From assembly GCF_044582145.1 (NCBI RefSeq), contig NZ_JBDODO010000008.1: a stretch of 64,000 bases of DNA, one strand, 5' to 3'. Under the pieces are notes generated by a model. That model did not search any database, had not been told where the DNA came from, and saw nothing but the letters and a program-made list of their open reading frames with translations. Shown piece by piece: positions 25,302-33,439 of the stretch (position 1 is its first letter; every line of letters starts with the position of its first letter). This stretch comes from Guyparkeria sp016278265 (lineage in GTDB: Bacteria > Pseudomonadota > Gammaproteobacteria > Halothiobacillales > Halothiobacillaceae). The position numbers and the translations under genes were made by a program.

Positions 25302-27011
25302 TCAGAAATAGCCCTCCTGCTTCTTCTTCTCCATCGAGGCGGCCGAGTCGTGATCGATCACGCGGCCCTGGCGTTCCGAGGTTTTGGTCAGGAGCATTTC
25401 CTGGATGATGTCGGTGAGCGTATCGGCCTCGGACTCGATTGCGCCGGTTAGCGGGTAGCAGCCGAGCGTACGGAAGCGCACCTTCTTCATCATCGGCACC
25501 TCGCCCTCGTTGAGGGGCATGCGCTCGTCATCAACCATGATCAGCGTGCCGTCGCGCTCGACCACCGGGCGTTCGGCGGAGTAGTACAGCGGCACAATTG
25601 GAATGCCTTCCAGGTAGATGTACTGCCAGATGTCCAGCTCGGTCCAGTTCGACAGGGGAAAGACGCGAATCGACTCGCCCTTGTGCTTGCGGGCGTTGTA
25701 GAGCTTCCAGAGCTCGGGGCGCTGACCTTTCGGATCCCAGCGATGCTGCTCGGTGCGGAACGAGAAAATGCGCTCCTTGGCGCGGGATTTCTCCTCGTCG
25801 CGGCGTGCCCCGCCGAAGGCGGCATCGAAACCGTACTTGTCGAGGGCCTGCTTCAAGCCTTCGGTCTTCATGACGTCGGTGTGAATCGCCGACCCGTGCG
25901 TGAACGGATTGATGTCCTTCTCGACGCCTTCCGGATTGGTGTGGACCAGCAGGTCCATGCCGACTTCCTCGGCCATCTTGTCGCGGAACTCGTACATCGC
26001 CCGGAATTTCCAGCGCGTGTCGATGTGCATCAGCGGGAACGGCGGCGGCCCCGGGGCAAAGGCCTTGCGCGCCAGATGCAGCATGACCGCCGAGTCCTTG
26101 CCGATGGAATACAGCATGACGGGGTTTTCGGTCTCGGCGACCACCTCGCGCATGATGTGGATGCTTTCGGCCTCGAGCCGTTGCAGATGAGTCAGCGTGG
26201 TCATGGTCTGGTTCCCATTCCTGGTCTTGTCTTGAATTCTTTTCGGCTCTCGCCGCGCGATCGGCTGTGAACTGCGGGGGCGTGCCACCACCCTCAGGCG
26301 GTCACGGTGGGGGCGCAACGCTTGTTGCAGCGCTGGCGATTGCACCGCGATGCCGCGGGTAACGATCGCCAGCGGGCTGCCGAGTCGCTCGGCCACGGTC
26401 TGCCAGAAGGCAACGTAGTCCTGTGCCCGGGGCGGCTCGGCGTACAGGGCGAACCAGAGTCGCCCCCGAGCATCCTGGGCGGTCAACTGGTAGCCGCCCG
26501 CCACCGGCGCATCGCCAGGTACGTTCCGCAATGCCCCCACCAGAACGGTGGCGTCATGGGCATTCGCCCAGTCGAGGCACTTGCCGATCGGGCCGGTCTT
26601 GCCGCGCGGCATCTCGCCGCGACGAGGCACCAGCCCCCAGTCACTCAACTGCCGGCGGATCGCCCGGGCATCGGGGCGGGCACCAGTGCGCTGCTCGAGC
26701 GCCTCGGACAGTCGCTCCACGTCCCAGCAGCACCCCGGGGACTCACGGAGCTCGGCCTGCAAGGCCGCCCCCATGTCCTCGCCCATGCCTGGCCCCGCCT
26801 GGCTCTGCGCCTTTCGTGGTCGGCCGCGCCGACCGACGTCCACTGCCGGCCAGCCACCGTGCTTGAACGCGGCGAAAGCTGCGGTCACGGTCGGCGCACT
26901 CACCCCGGCCCGCTCGGCTGCCTGGGCCACCGTCAGGCCATCGAGCCGCAGCCGGACCGCCTCGCGACGACGGTGATTCACCGCCTCCGGCGAAAAATGT
27001 TTTCTCGCCAA
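25302..27011 (-). CDS. cysD: Sulfate adenylyltransferase subunit 2 (CysD) with N-terminal IS630-like HTH/vestigial transposase extension
   Basis: The open frame encodes 569 residues. Residues 270-569 are a complete CysD (300 residues, normal length) with the PP-loop YSIGKDSAVMLHL, GGARRDEEKSRAKER and a C-terminal GYF. CysD adenylates sulfate with help from CysN. Residues 1-269 are not CysD. They hold a helix-turn-helix, a winged-helix region and a degraded DDE-like domain of the IS630 type. The frame begins at TTG (27011) with a good GGAG 6-9 bases upstream. A separate start for plain CysD exists at ATG 26204, preceded by AGGAATGGGAACC. So the product may be a fusion, or two proteins from one frame. 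Confidence 0.9.
   Translation of the reverse strand: MARKHFSPEAVNHRRREAVRLRLDGLTVAQAAERAGVSAPTVTAAFAAFKHGGWPAVDVGRRGRPRKAQSQAGPGMGEDMGAALQAELRESPGCCWDVERLSEALEQRTGARPDARAIRRQLSDWGLVPRRGEMPRGKTGPIGKCLDWANAHDATVLVGALRNVPGDAPVAGGYQLTAQDARGRLWFALYAEPPRAQDYVAFWQTVAERLGSPLAIVTRGIAVQSPALQQALRPHRDRLRVVARPRSSQPIARREPKRIQDKTRNGNQTMTTLTHLQRLEAESIHIMREVVAETENPVMLYSIGKDSAVMLHLARKAFAPGPPPFPLMHIDTRWKFRAMYEFRDKMAEEVGMDLLVHTNPEGVEKDINPFTHGSAIHTDVMKTEGLKQALDKYGFDAAFGGARRDEEKSRAKERIFSFRTEQHRWDPKGQRPELWKLYNARKHKGESIRVFPLSNWTELDIWQYIYLEGIPIVPLYYSAERPVVERDGTLIMVDDERMPLNEGEVPMMKKVRFRTLGCYPLTGAIESEADTLTDIIQEMLLTKTSERQGRVIDHDSAASMEKKKQEGYF
26205..27011 (-). other. N-terminal domain region of the CysD fusion: domesticated IS630-type transposase
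   Basis: Residues 15-48 fit the N-terminal HTH of IS630 elements (LTVAQAAERAGVSAPTVTA), followed by GGWPAVDVGRRGRPRK. Residues 83-131 fit the second, winged HTH (WDVERLSEALEQRTGARP...IRRQLSDWGLVPRR). Residues 140-246 keep the outline of the DDE domain (LWFALYAEP, then ALQQALRPHRDRLRVVARP), but the expected first Asp-Glu and second Asp-Asn are replaced by VGALRN and IVTRGI. No terminal repeats are seen. DNA binding is plausible and transposition is not. The domain assignment rests on motif reading alone. Confidence 0.65.
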
Positions 27012-27079
27012 GAAAACTCCAACCCGTTGTTTTATCAGCCCAATGCAGGGTTAATATCTTGCACTGATCGGGCAATGAT

Positions 27080-27108
27080 TCGACAGTGTATTGAACGCCG
27101 CTTAGAAT
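27080..27108 (+). promoter_or_regulatory. Putative sigma70 promoter for the SLC13 transporter
   Basis: TCGACA (27080-27085) and TAGAAT (27103-27108) are separated by 17 bases; each matches the consensus at five of six positions. Transcription would start near 27115, about 105 bases before the transporter's ATG. The site lies in the short divergent region shared with the cysD fusion gene. Confidence 0.5.
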
Positions 27109-27220
27109 CACAATTCATGATCATCCGGGATTTATCACCACCGAGATTCACGACCGAGTCATGGCTCCGCGCGCCGATGCCCCGGACACTGGTACGACCA
27201 AGGACAAGGACGCCTACTCC

Positions 27221-28948
27221 ATGACCGCCTGGATCACGCTGCTCGCCATATTGGGGCTACTCGCCGTTCTCGCCACGGGGCGGGTCGCGCCGGCGCTGGC
27301 CTTCATCTCGCTGGCCGGTGCCTTCGTCCTGACGGGACTGGTCGAGCCGGCATCCATGCTCGACAACTTCACCAACCCGGCGCTGGCCACGCTCGCCCTG
27401 CTCCTGCTGGTGTCGTTGGCGCTGGAACGATCACACTTCCTCGACAAGATCGCCGAGCGCCTGCTCTCCGGAAACGAGGGATTTGCCCGATTCAAGCTGA
27501 TCGGCACCACGGCAATACTCTCGGCGTTTCTGAACAACACGGCCGTGGTCGGCGCCTTCCTCGGCGCGATATCCAAGCAAAAGCGCATCGCCCCCTCCCG
27601 CTTGCTGATTCCGCTGTCCTATGCCTCGATCCTCGGCGGGGTCACGACCCTGATCGGCACCTCGACCAACCTCGTGGTCAGTTCGTTTGCCGTAAACGCC
27701 GGCCTGCCGGAACTGACCATGTTCCAGTTCACCCTGGTCGGTGTGCCGGTCGCCGTGTTGGGCTTGGCGGTACTGTGGTGGCAGGCACGGCACCTGCCGG
27801 AGAACGAGCCCGAGAATCGGGGCGAGGCGATGGCCTACTTTCTTGCCGCCGAGGTGCAGCCCGACTCGCCACTGGTCGGTCGCAGCATCGAGGCCAATGG
27901 CCTGAGAAAGCTCGAGGGCTTGTATCTGTTGGAGATCGAGCGCCTGGGCCGGCTGATCACCGCCGTGGGGCCCGACGAGGTGCTGGCCGCCGGTGACCTG
28001 CTGATCTTTACCGGCGAGGTCGACAAGGTCCAGGCACTGCAGCGCTTTCCCGGTCTCGATTTGTTCGGACACCGGGCGGATGACCTCCTCGCAACCAACC
28101 TGGTCGAGGTGGTGATCTCGAACGAGTCGGAGTTGGCCAATCGCACGCTTCAGGAGGTCGACTTTCGCAGCATGTTCAATGCCGGCGTCGTCGGCATTCG
28201 GCGGGGGAGCGAAAGGATTCAGGGGCAACTGGGGCGCGTGCCCCTGCGCGCGGGCGACTGCCTGCTCCTGGCGACGGGGGCTGACTTCCTGCAACACCGC
28301 AACATTGACCGCAACTTTCACTTGCTCAGCGGCAGTTTCCAGCGCCCTCGGCTCGGCACGGTACAAAGCACCTTTGCGTTGGGCGGCTTTCTCGCCGTGA
28401 TCGCGTCAGCCACCGTCGGCTGGCTGACACTGTTTGAAGGGCTATTGGTCCTGCTCGGCGCCCTGCTGGTTACCCGCATTCTCACCGTGGGTGAGCTGCG
28501 CCGCCGCTTTCCGTTCGAACTGGTCGTGATTATCGGCTCGGCACTCACGCTCGCCGAGGGACTGGAGCAATCTGACGGTGCAGCACTGATCGCCAATTTC
28601 ATGCAGGCAACGTTCAGCGGCCATGGTGTCTTCGCCGCGTTTGTGGGTGCCTACCTGCTGACGGTGGTCCTGACCGAGACGGTCACCAACAACGCCGCGG
28701 CGGCCCTGGCATTTCCGGTCGCGTACGCCACCGCCCAGGGCTTTGGGGTCGACCCGATGCCTTTCATCATGGCCGTGGCATTCGGGGCTAGCGCCTGCTT
28801 TCTGGTGCCCTTCGGCTATCAGACGCATCTCATGGTGTATTCGACCGGGCGGTACCGGATGGGGAATTACTTACGGACCGGCCTGCCCCTGACAGTGGTC
28901 TACTCGGCGGCCGTCATCATCTTGATTCCACTCGTCTTTCCTTTCTGA
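27221..28948 (+). CDS. SLC13/DASS-family permease with two RCK_C domains (probable sulfate transporter)
   Basis: This inner-membrane protein of about 575 residues has hydrophobic helices on both sides of a central soluble part. The ion-site motifs are FLNNTAVVGAF near residue 108 and LTETVTNNAAAALAFP near residue 488. The middle (about residues 200-375) holds two RCK_C/TrkA-C regions, for example PLVGRSIEANGL and LANRTLQEVDFRSMFNAG. This build matches SAC1/SLT-type sulfate transporters. Being divergent from cysD-cysNC-cysQ, it most likely imports sulfate. ATG at 27221 has AAGGA 10 bases upstream and starts just before the first helix; the frame is open to 27161. Other di-anions cannot be excluded. 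Confidence 0.87.
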   Translation: MTAWITLLAILGLLAVLATGRVAPALAFISLAGAFVLTGLVEPASMLDNFTNPALATLALLLLVSLALERSHFLDKIAERLLSGNEGFARFKLIGTTAILSAFLNNTAVVGAFLGAISKQKRIAPSRLLIPLSYASILGGVTTLIGTSTNLVVSSFAVNAGLPELTMFQFTLVGVPVAVLGLAVLWWQARHLPENEPENRGEAMAYFLAAEVQPDSPLVGRSIEANGLRKLEGLYLLEIERLGRLITAVGPDEVLAAGDLLIFTGEVDKVQALQRFPGLDLFGHRADDLLATNLVEVVISNESELANRTLQEVDFRSMFNAGVVGIRRGSERIQGQLGRVPLRAGDCLLLATGADFLQHRNIDRNFHLLSGSFQRPRLGTVQSTFALGGFLAVIASATVGWLTLFEGLLVLLGALLVTRILTVGELRRRFPFELVVIIGSALTLAEGLEQSDGAALIANFMQATFSGHGVFAAFVGAYLLTVVLTETVTNNAAAALAFPVAYATAQGFGVDPMPFIMAVAFGASACFLVPFGYQTHLMVYSTGRYRMGNYLRTGLPLTVVYSAAVIILIPLVFPF

Positions 28949-29089
28949 TCGATCGAAAACCGAGGCCCCAATCACCGTCACTTTCGCCTCCGGATTGGCA
29001 CGCCGAATTTGCCAAACCCGTGGTCAGAAAATCGAAAGACAGGCCTACTGCCCTACCACGATCAAGCGCGGCCACTCCACCTACCGGAT

Positions 29090-30223
29090 TTAAGAGGTAC
29101 TCGGCCCGCTGCTCGGACTGGGTGGGTCCATCATCAAATTGTCATCTGAGTAGTTATCTTCAGCATGATTCTCACCGTCAGTGTTTTCGCCTTGGTTTTT
29201 GGACGAGTCTTTCTCCTTGGAATTATCCGGAGCGTTCATCGCTGCGACCGCCTCGACATCCTCCTTTGACGGCTCAACGCCAAGAGCCCGGCCACGCCGA
29301 CCACTGCGCCGTTTCCCATAGTGCTGGGCAGCAGTTTCGTCGCTGCCATGCCCCATCAAGGCGGCGATTACGATTGGTTTGAGGCCGGCTGCCTTCGCAT
29401 TCGCGGCAAACTGATGGCGAGCACTGTAGAGCGTGATCTTTCGCTTGTAGCCGCGCAGTTTTCTCGCCCGCGCCAGGCTTTGCTGAATCGCCCGAAGACC
29501 GCACGGGTCTGCATCTTCATCCCCGGACTGCCGCTCCCTGCGTCGTTTGAGTGCACGAACTTTCATTGCCAAATTGCATCGCATACAAACTTTCAGATCC
29601 GTGGGCTCAATCGACCCGCGAGAGAAATGCAAAGTTCGATGGGAGCCAAACGAACGCCCTTGGGTCGCCTTGGCATTTCTGACGACAAGCCGGCTGTCGC
29701 ACTCGGTCGCATCAGTCGGGCGATCGAAAAACGTGAACTGAGCCTCCGCCCATTCGCTAGGCCGTAGGCCGAACTGACATCCGGCAATCAACAGGTCGGC
29801 AGCAAGGTGGGCGCTCTTGGACCGCGTACTACGCAGTGCGCCGCACAGGCTTACCAATTCCCGAGGGTTGATGTGCTTTGCCTTCCCCGAACTTGTACCA
29901 CTGGGCTTGGTAAAACGCCTGTCTATTCCCCGATCGCTTTCCCATTCCCTTTGCTCTTTGCCTTCGCGAATGCTGAGGACAGTTCGGCCGCCACGGAATT
30001 CGATGTAATACCGAACTGCCGCTCGGTACTGCCGCTGGGTAGCCTTGCCACGCTCCGCCAGAAAGTGATTATTGAACCAGGACTCAAACCATTCCGGCTC
30101 TTCCTCGGGATCTACCCCATCATGTGCCTGGGAAAACTGTCTTAGAATCGAACGCGCGCGTTTCAGGTAACTGTGATGCGTTTCTGGGGTAACTGCCTGA
30201 GATTGATGATCGCTTCCTTTCAT
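29090..30223 (-). CDS. Tyrosine recombinase/integrase-like protein
   Basis: From ATG at 30223 this is a 377-residue protein. An N-terminal SAM-like core-binding part is followed by a catalytic domain with Arg154 in FGLRPSEW, Lys185, Arg269 in LYSARHQF, His292 in LMGHGSDE and the nucleophile Tyr302 in QHYGKRR. The usual His of the HxxR box is Tyr266, a known kind of variant. A CxxC pair sits near residue 213, and the last 70 residues are acidic and Ser/Asn-rich. It is encoded next to the recJ 3' end, whose sequence is repeated 8.45 kb away, so it probably integrated that segment. A GTG at 30292 is a longer start option. Confidence 0.85.
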   Translation of the reverse strand: MKGSDHQSQAVTPETHHSYLKRARSILRQFSQAHDGVDPEEEPEWFESWFNNHFLAERGKATQRQYRAAVRYYIEFRGGRTVLSIREGKEQREWESDRGIDRRFTKPSGTSSGKAKHINPRELVSLCGALRSTRSKSAHLAADLLIAGCQFGLRPSEWAEAQFTFFDRPTDATECDSRLVVRNAKATQGRSFGSHRTLHFSRGSIEPTDLKVCMRCNLAMKVRALKRRRERQSGDEDADPCGLRAIQQSLARARKLRGYKRKITLYSARHQFAANAKAAGLKPIVIAALMGHGSDETAAQHYGKRRSGRRGRALGVEPSKEDVEAVAAMNAPDNSKEKDSSKNQGENTDGENHAEDNYSDDNLMMDPPSPSSGPSTS

Positions 30224-30258
30224 AACAATAGACCGGTGGAGTTTTGGCTTCCTCCATA

Positions 30259-30291
30259 TGTTACACGAACACCACAAACATGCGTGTAACA
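30259..30291. promoter_or_regulatory. Perfect 9-bp inverted repeat upstream of the recombinase gene
   Basis: TGTTACACG (30259-30267) and CGTGTAACA (30283-30291) are perfect inverse copies separated by 15 bases. They lie between the recombinase start at 30223 and the recJ stop. They could be an operator for autoregulation or an arm-type recombinase binding site. No similar pair was noticed elsewhere. Confidence 0.45.
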
Positions 30292-30461
30292 CCTATGTCA
30301 GATTGGAATATCCGGGCCGGAAAGCGATCGACGGCTCTTCCCCGATCACGCAGCATCAAGACATTACACAGGTGACGTATTCCGGGTCTGCCCCCTGCAA
30401 AACAGAACGTTTCGCCCCTTAGTAAAAGCACGAAGGAGCGCTTCTTGCGCACCACGTCTGA

Positions 30462-32258
30462 TCAGGCGGGGGTAATAGGCAACGCCGTCTCGACGAACAG
30501 CTTGAGGCGCTTTCGGCCGCGGAAGCTGTCGGCGACGGGGCGGTAGGCGATCTGCCAGTGACGGCCGGGGGGGAGTGGATCGGGGGCGCGGAACCAGATG
30601 GCGTCGACGGGTCGGGTATCCGGGTGGTCGAGCAGCCGCACCGACAGGCGCCAGTGCTTGCCGTCTTTCAGGGCGGTTTTCTCGAGCACTTCGAAGGTGT
30701 TGTCGAACAGCGGTTCGGGAAAGCCGGTGCCCCAGGGACCGTGGTGGTCGAGGGTGTCGATGAAGTCGAGGTGGAGGTCGGCGGCTTCCAGGGGGCCGTC
30801 GGTGATCACTTCGCGGCCATCGGGTAGCCGGTCGTGGTGACGAGCGACGGCCTGCGTGAAGGCCTGACGAAAGGCATCGAGTCGGTTGCGATCAAGGGAC
30901 AGGCCGGCGGCCATGGCGTGTCCGCCGAAGCCGTCGATCAGGCCGGGGTGTCGGGCGTCGATCTCGACCAGCAGGTCGCGCAGGTGGATGCCGGATATCG
31001 AGCGACCGGAGCCCTTGAGCCGGCCGTCGTTTGTACCGACCTCGGCCGGGGCGAAGACGAACACGGGGCGCACCCAGCGGGTTTTCAAGCGCCCGGCGAC
31101 GATGCCGATCACGCCGGGATGAAAGCCCGGATCGAAGCGCACCCAGTCGGCCGGGTTTGACGGCGGCGTATCGCCCTGCCCGGCCATCGCTCGATCGAGG
31201 TCGGCGGCGACGGTGTCGAGCATGTTGGCCTCGACGTCGCGACGTTGCCGGTTGATCTGATCGAGCGTGCCGGCCAGTCGGCGGGCCTCGGCCGCATCAT
31301 CGGCGAGCAGGCATTCGACGCCAAGCCGCATGTTCTCCAACCGCCCGGCGGCGTTCAGGCGCGGACCGATGGCAAAGCCCAGATCGCTCGACCGGGCCTC
31401 GCGCGGGTCACGCCCGGCGACGGCAAACAGCGCCAGGATGCCCGGCGCGCAGGCGTGGGAGCGGATGCGGGCCAGGCCCTGGGCAACCAGGCGCCGGTTG
31501 TTGGCATCGAGTTCGACCACGTCGGCGATGGTGCCCAGGGCCACGAGATCCAGCCAGTTGGCAAGATTGGGCCGCTGACGCGTGGCGAACCAGCCACGCC
31601 GGTCGAGCTCGCCACGTACGGCGGCAAGCAGGTAGAAAGCCACGCCGACGCCCGCCAGCGCCGTCGAGCCGAAGGCCGCATCGGCGCGGTTGGGATTGAC
31701 GATGGCATCGGCGGCGGGGAGCGTCTCGCCCGGCAGGTGATGGTCGGTGACCACCACGCGCGACCCGGCGGCCTTCGCGGCGGCGACCCCGGCGTGGGCG
31801 CTGATGCCGTTGTCGACGGTGAGGATCAACGCCGGTGGCGTGTCGAGTTCGTCCAGCAACGCCGGGCTCAGGCCATAACCGTGGCGCTGGCGATCGGGGA
31901 TCAGGAAGTCGACCTGCTCGGCTCCCATGGCACGCAGGCCACGCAGGCACAGCGCCGTGGCAGTGGCGCCGTCGGCATCGAAGTCACCGACGATCAGGAT
32001 GGATTCGTGGCGCTCGATGGCATCGCTGACCAGTCGAGCGGCCTCGTCCAGATCCGGCAGGCCGGCGGGCGGGAGGACCGCCTGCAGTCGATGATCGAGT
32101 TGTGCGGCCTCGGTAATGCCCCGCGCGGCGAGCACGCGGGCCAGCCGCGGGTTGAGATGTGCCAAGGCCTCGGTGGGTTCGCCCGCGGGGCGTCGCCGGA
32201 TGCTGGCGACACCCAGAACGCGCGCGGCCTTGGGGCCGGCTTTTATCTCAGTGGTCAT
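30462..32258 (-). CDS. recJ: Single-stranded-DNA-specific exonuclease RecJ
   Basis: This 598-residue 5'-3' ssDNA exonuclease acts in RecF-pathway recombination and mismatch repair. The DHH-domain metal motifs are ILIVGDFDADGATATAL and VVVTDHHLPGETLP. The DHHA1 motif FGGHAMAAGLSL is in the C-terminal half. ATG at 32258 overlaps the stop of the upstream RpfE-like gene (ATGA) and is preferred over the open extension to 32318. The last 27 codons are the presumed integration target: the same 83 bases recur at 21945. In the integration model the present tail (ending ALPITPA) came with the island and the native tail ended ALPVSAS. Confidence 0.96.
   Translation of the reverse strand: MTTEIKAGPKAARVLGVASIRRRPAGEPTEALAHLNPRLARVLAARGITEAAQLDHRLQAVLPPAGLPDLDEAARLVSDAIERHESILIVGDFDADGATATALCLRGLRAMGAEQVDFLIPDRQRHGYGLSPALLDELDTPPALILTVDNGISAHAGVAAAKAAGSRVVVTDHHLPGETLPAADAIVNPNRADAAFGSTALAGVGVAFYLLAAVRGELDRRGWFATRQRPNLANWLDLVALGTIADVVELDANNRRLVAQGLARIRSHACAPGILALFAVAGRDPREARSSDLGFAIGPRLNAAGRLENMRLGVECLLADDAAEARRLAGTLDQINRQRRDVEANMLDTVAADLDRAMAGQGDTPPSNPADWVRFDPGFHPGVIGIVAGRLKTRWVRPVFVFAPAEVGTNDGRLKGSGRSISGIHLRDLLVEIDARHPGLIDGFGGHAMAAGLSLDRNRLDAFRQAFTQAVARHHDRLPDGREVITDGPLEAADLHLDFIDTLDHHGPWGTGFPEPLFDNTFEVLEKTALKDGKHWRLSVRLLDHPDTRPVDAIWFRAPDPLPPGRHWQIAYRPVADSFRGRKRLKLFVETALPITPA
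30478..30560 (-). repeat. 83-bp direct repeat, copy 2 (recJ 3' end, putative attR side)
   Basis: It lies inside the intact recJ gene and matches 21945-22027 at 81 of 83 bases in the same orientation. The recombinase gene begins 255 bases away, a usual distance for an integrase next to its attachment site. Beyond 30560 the two copies no longer match except for scattered bases. Confidence 0.9.
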
Positions 32259-33439
32259 CGACCCACCCGCTGGAGCAGCCGGCGCCAGGCACGTCTCAGC
32301 GACGATTCCGGCTGCCATACCCCGCCCTGACCATCATCTAGGCGAATGCGCACGCCTGGACACTCGGCCTGCAGTCCCTCGAGCCAGGCATCGATAGAAG
32401 TCAGCTCTTCCTGGAAGCCCCCCAGATCGCCCTCCAGGCGGCACCACGCCGCCTCGGTCAGTAGCACGCGCACGGGCCTGCCGGCACGGATCGCCTCGCT
32501 TGTGGCCGCCACCTCGTCGTCTCGCCACGGGTTGGCCTCGAACGTGGCGAGCACGGCCGGCGAGTCGGTCAGGATCAGCCGCTCCCCGACGGGCGGTGAC
32601 GGCAGTTCATCGGTCAGGGCACTCAGCCCATGCGGCCAGAAGCTGCTCAGAATGGGTTGGCCGTGGGCGGCGCGGCGGTCGTTGAGCGGTTGGGGGTAGA
32701 GCCACATCTGCAACTCGGTCAGCCATTGGCGCAGCAAGGGGTCACTGTGTTCCTCGTCGATAAACACGCCGGCGTTGCGGTTCAACAGGCAGGCCAGAGG
32801 CGCCCCGCCCCGCGTGAGGGCCGCGTTCGCCGGGCCGATCCCTTCCGGGCGCAATTGGGCCAGCAGGTAGAGCTGGCGACCCAGGCGAATGGCCTGCATG
32901 CCGTCTTCGGCCAGCCACGGGTTGAGCTTGGATAGCAACCCGTCGAGCTCCCCCTCGGTCAACGCGAGATAGCGGGGGCCGAGGGTGATGGCGTGATCGG
33001 TCTCGGGCTTGAGGTGAACCGGGTCGAAACACAGCAGCCGCTCGAAACCCTGCGCACGCCACTCGGCCACTTGTTGGGCAAACCCGGCGCGTGTGCCGCC
33101 GGCAAGGCGCCAGTCGCCCAGGGCGCGGGCCAGGGGATAATCGGGGGCGGTGATGGCAAGCGGCGTATCGGCGGACCCGGTCTCGTCCACGGCCGCCAGC
33201 GCGAGCGCATCGGGATCGTCACAGGCGATATCGTCAGGGCCTTCGACGGTCAATAAACCACGCTGGAACCGGCCACCGAGCAGATGGGGCAACGGGCGCT
33301 CGCCCGCCTCGGGGGCATCCAGACCCTCTCTCGGCCAGGTCCAGACGGGGTGCGAAAAGCCGCTCTGGTCATCGCCCGATGCGTCGAGCGGGTCAAGGCC
33401 CAGTACACCCAGTTCCACGTCAACGATTCCGCGCGTCAC
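32255..33439 (-). CDS. RpfE/COG4255-like conserved protein
   Basis: This 394-residue acidic, largely soluble protein is encoded directly upstream of recJ, with a 4-base overlap. It starts with GTG, overlapping the preceding gene's stop as GTGA. It has no classical enzyme motif that I can name. Segments such as GIGPANAALTRGGAPLACLLNRNAGVFIDEEH and QLYLLAQLR, and the position before recJ, match the family represented by RpfE of Xanthomonas and by phosphoglycerate-mutase-like COG4255 proteins. The function of this family is poorly known. The family call leans on gene order as much as on sequence. Confidence 0.6.
   Translation of the reverse strand: MTRGIVDVELGVLGLDPLDASGDDQSGFSHPVWTWPREGLDAPEAGERPLPHLLGGRFQRGLLTVEGPDDIACDDPDALALAAVDETGSADTPLAITAPDYPLARALGDWRLAGGTRAGFAQQVAEWRAQGFERLLCFDPVHLKPETDHAITLGPRYLALTEGELDGLLSKLNPWLAEDGMQAIRLGRQLYLLAQLRPEGIGPANAALTRGGAPLACLLNRNAGVFIDEEHSDPLLRQWLTELQMWLYPQPLNDRRAAHGQPILSSFWPHGLSALTDELPSPPVGERLILTDSPAVLATFEANPWRDDEVAATSEAIRAGRPVRVLLTEAAWCRLEGDLGGFQEELTSIDAWLEGLQAECPGVRIRLDDGQGGVWQPESSLRRAWRRLLQRVGR

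Noticed and set aside
31408..31950. Long reading frames antisense to or in other frames of recJ and other GC-rich genes
   Set aside because: They are shadow frames typical of high-GC coding DNA and have no family resemblance or start signals.
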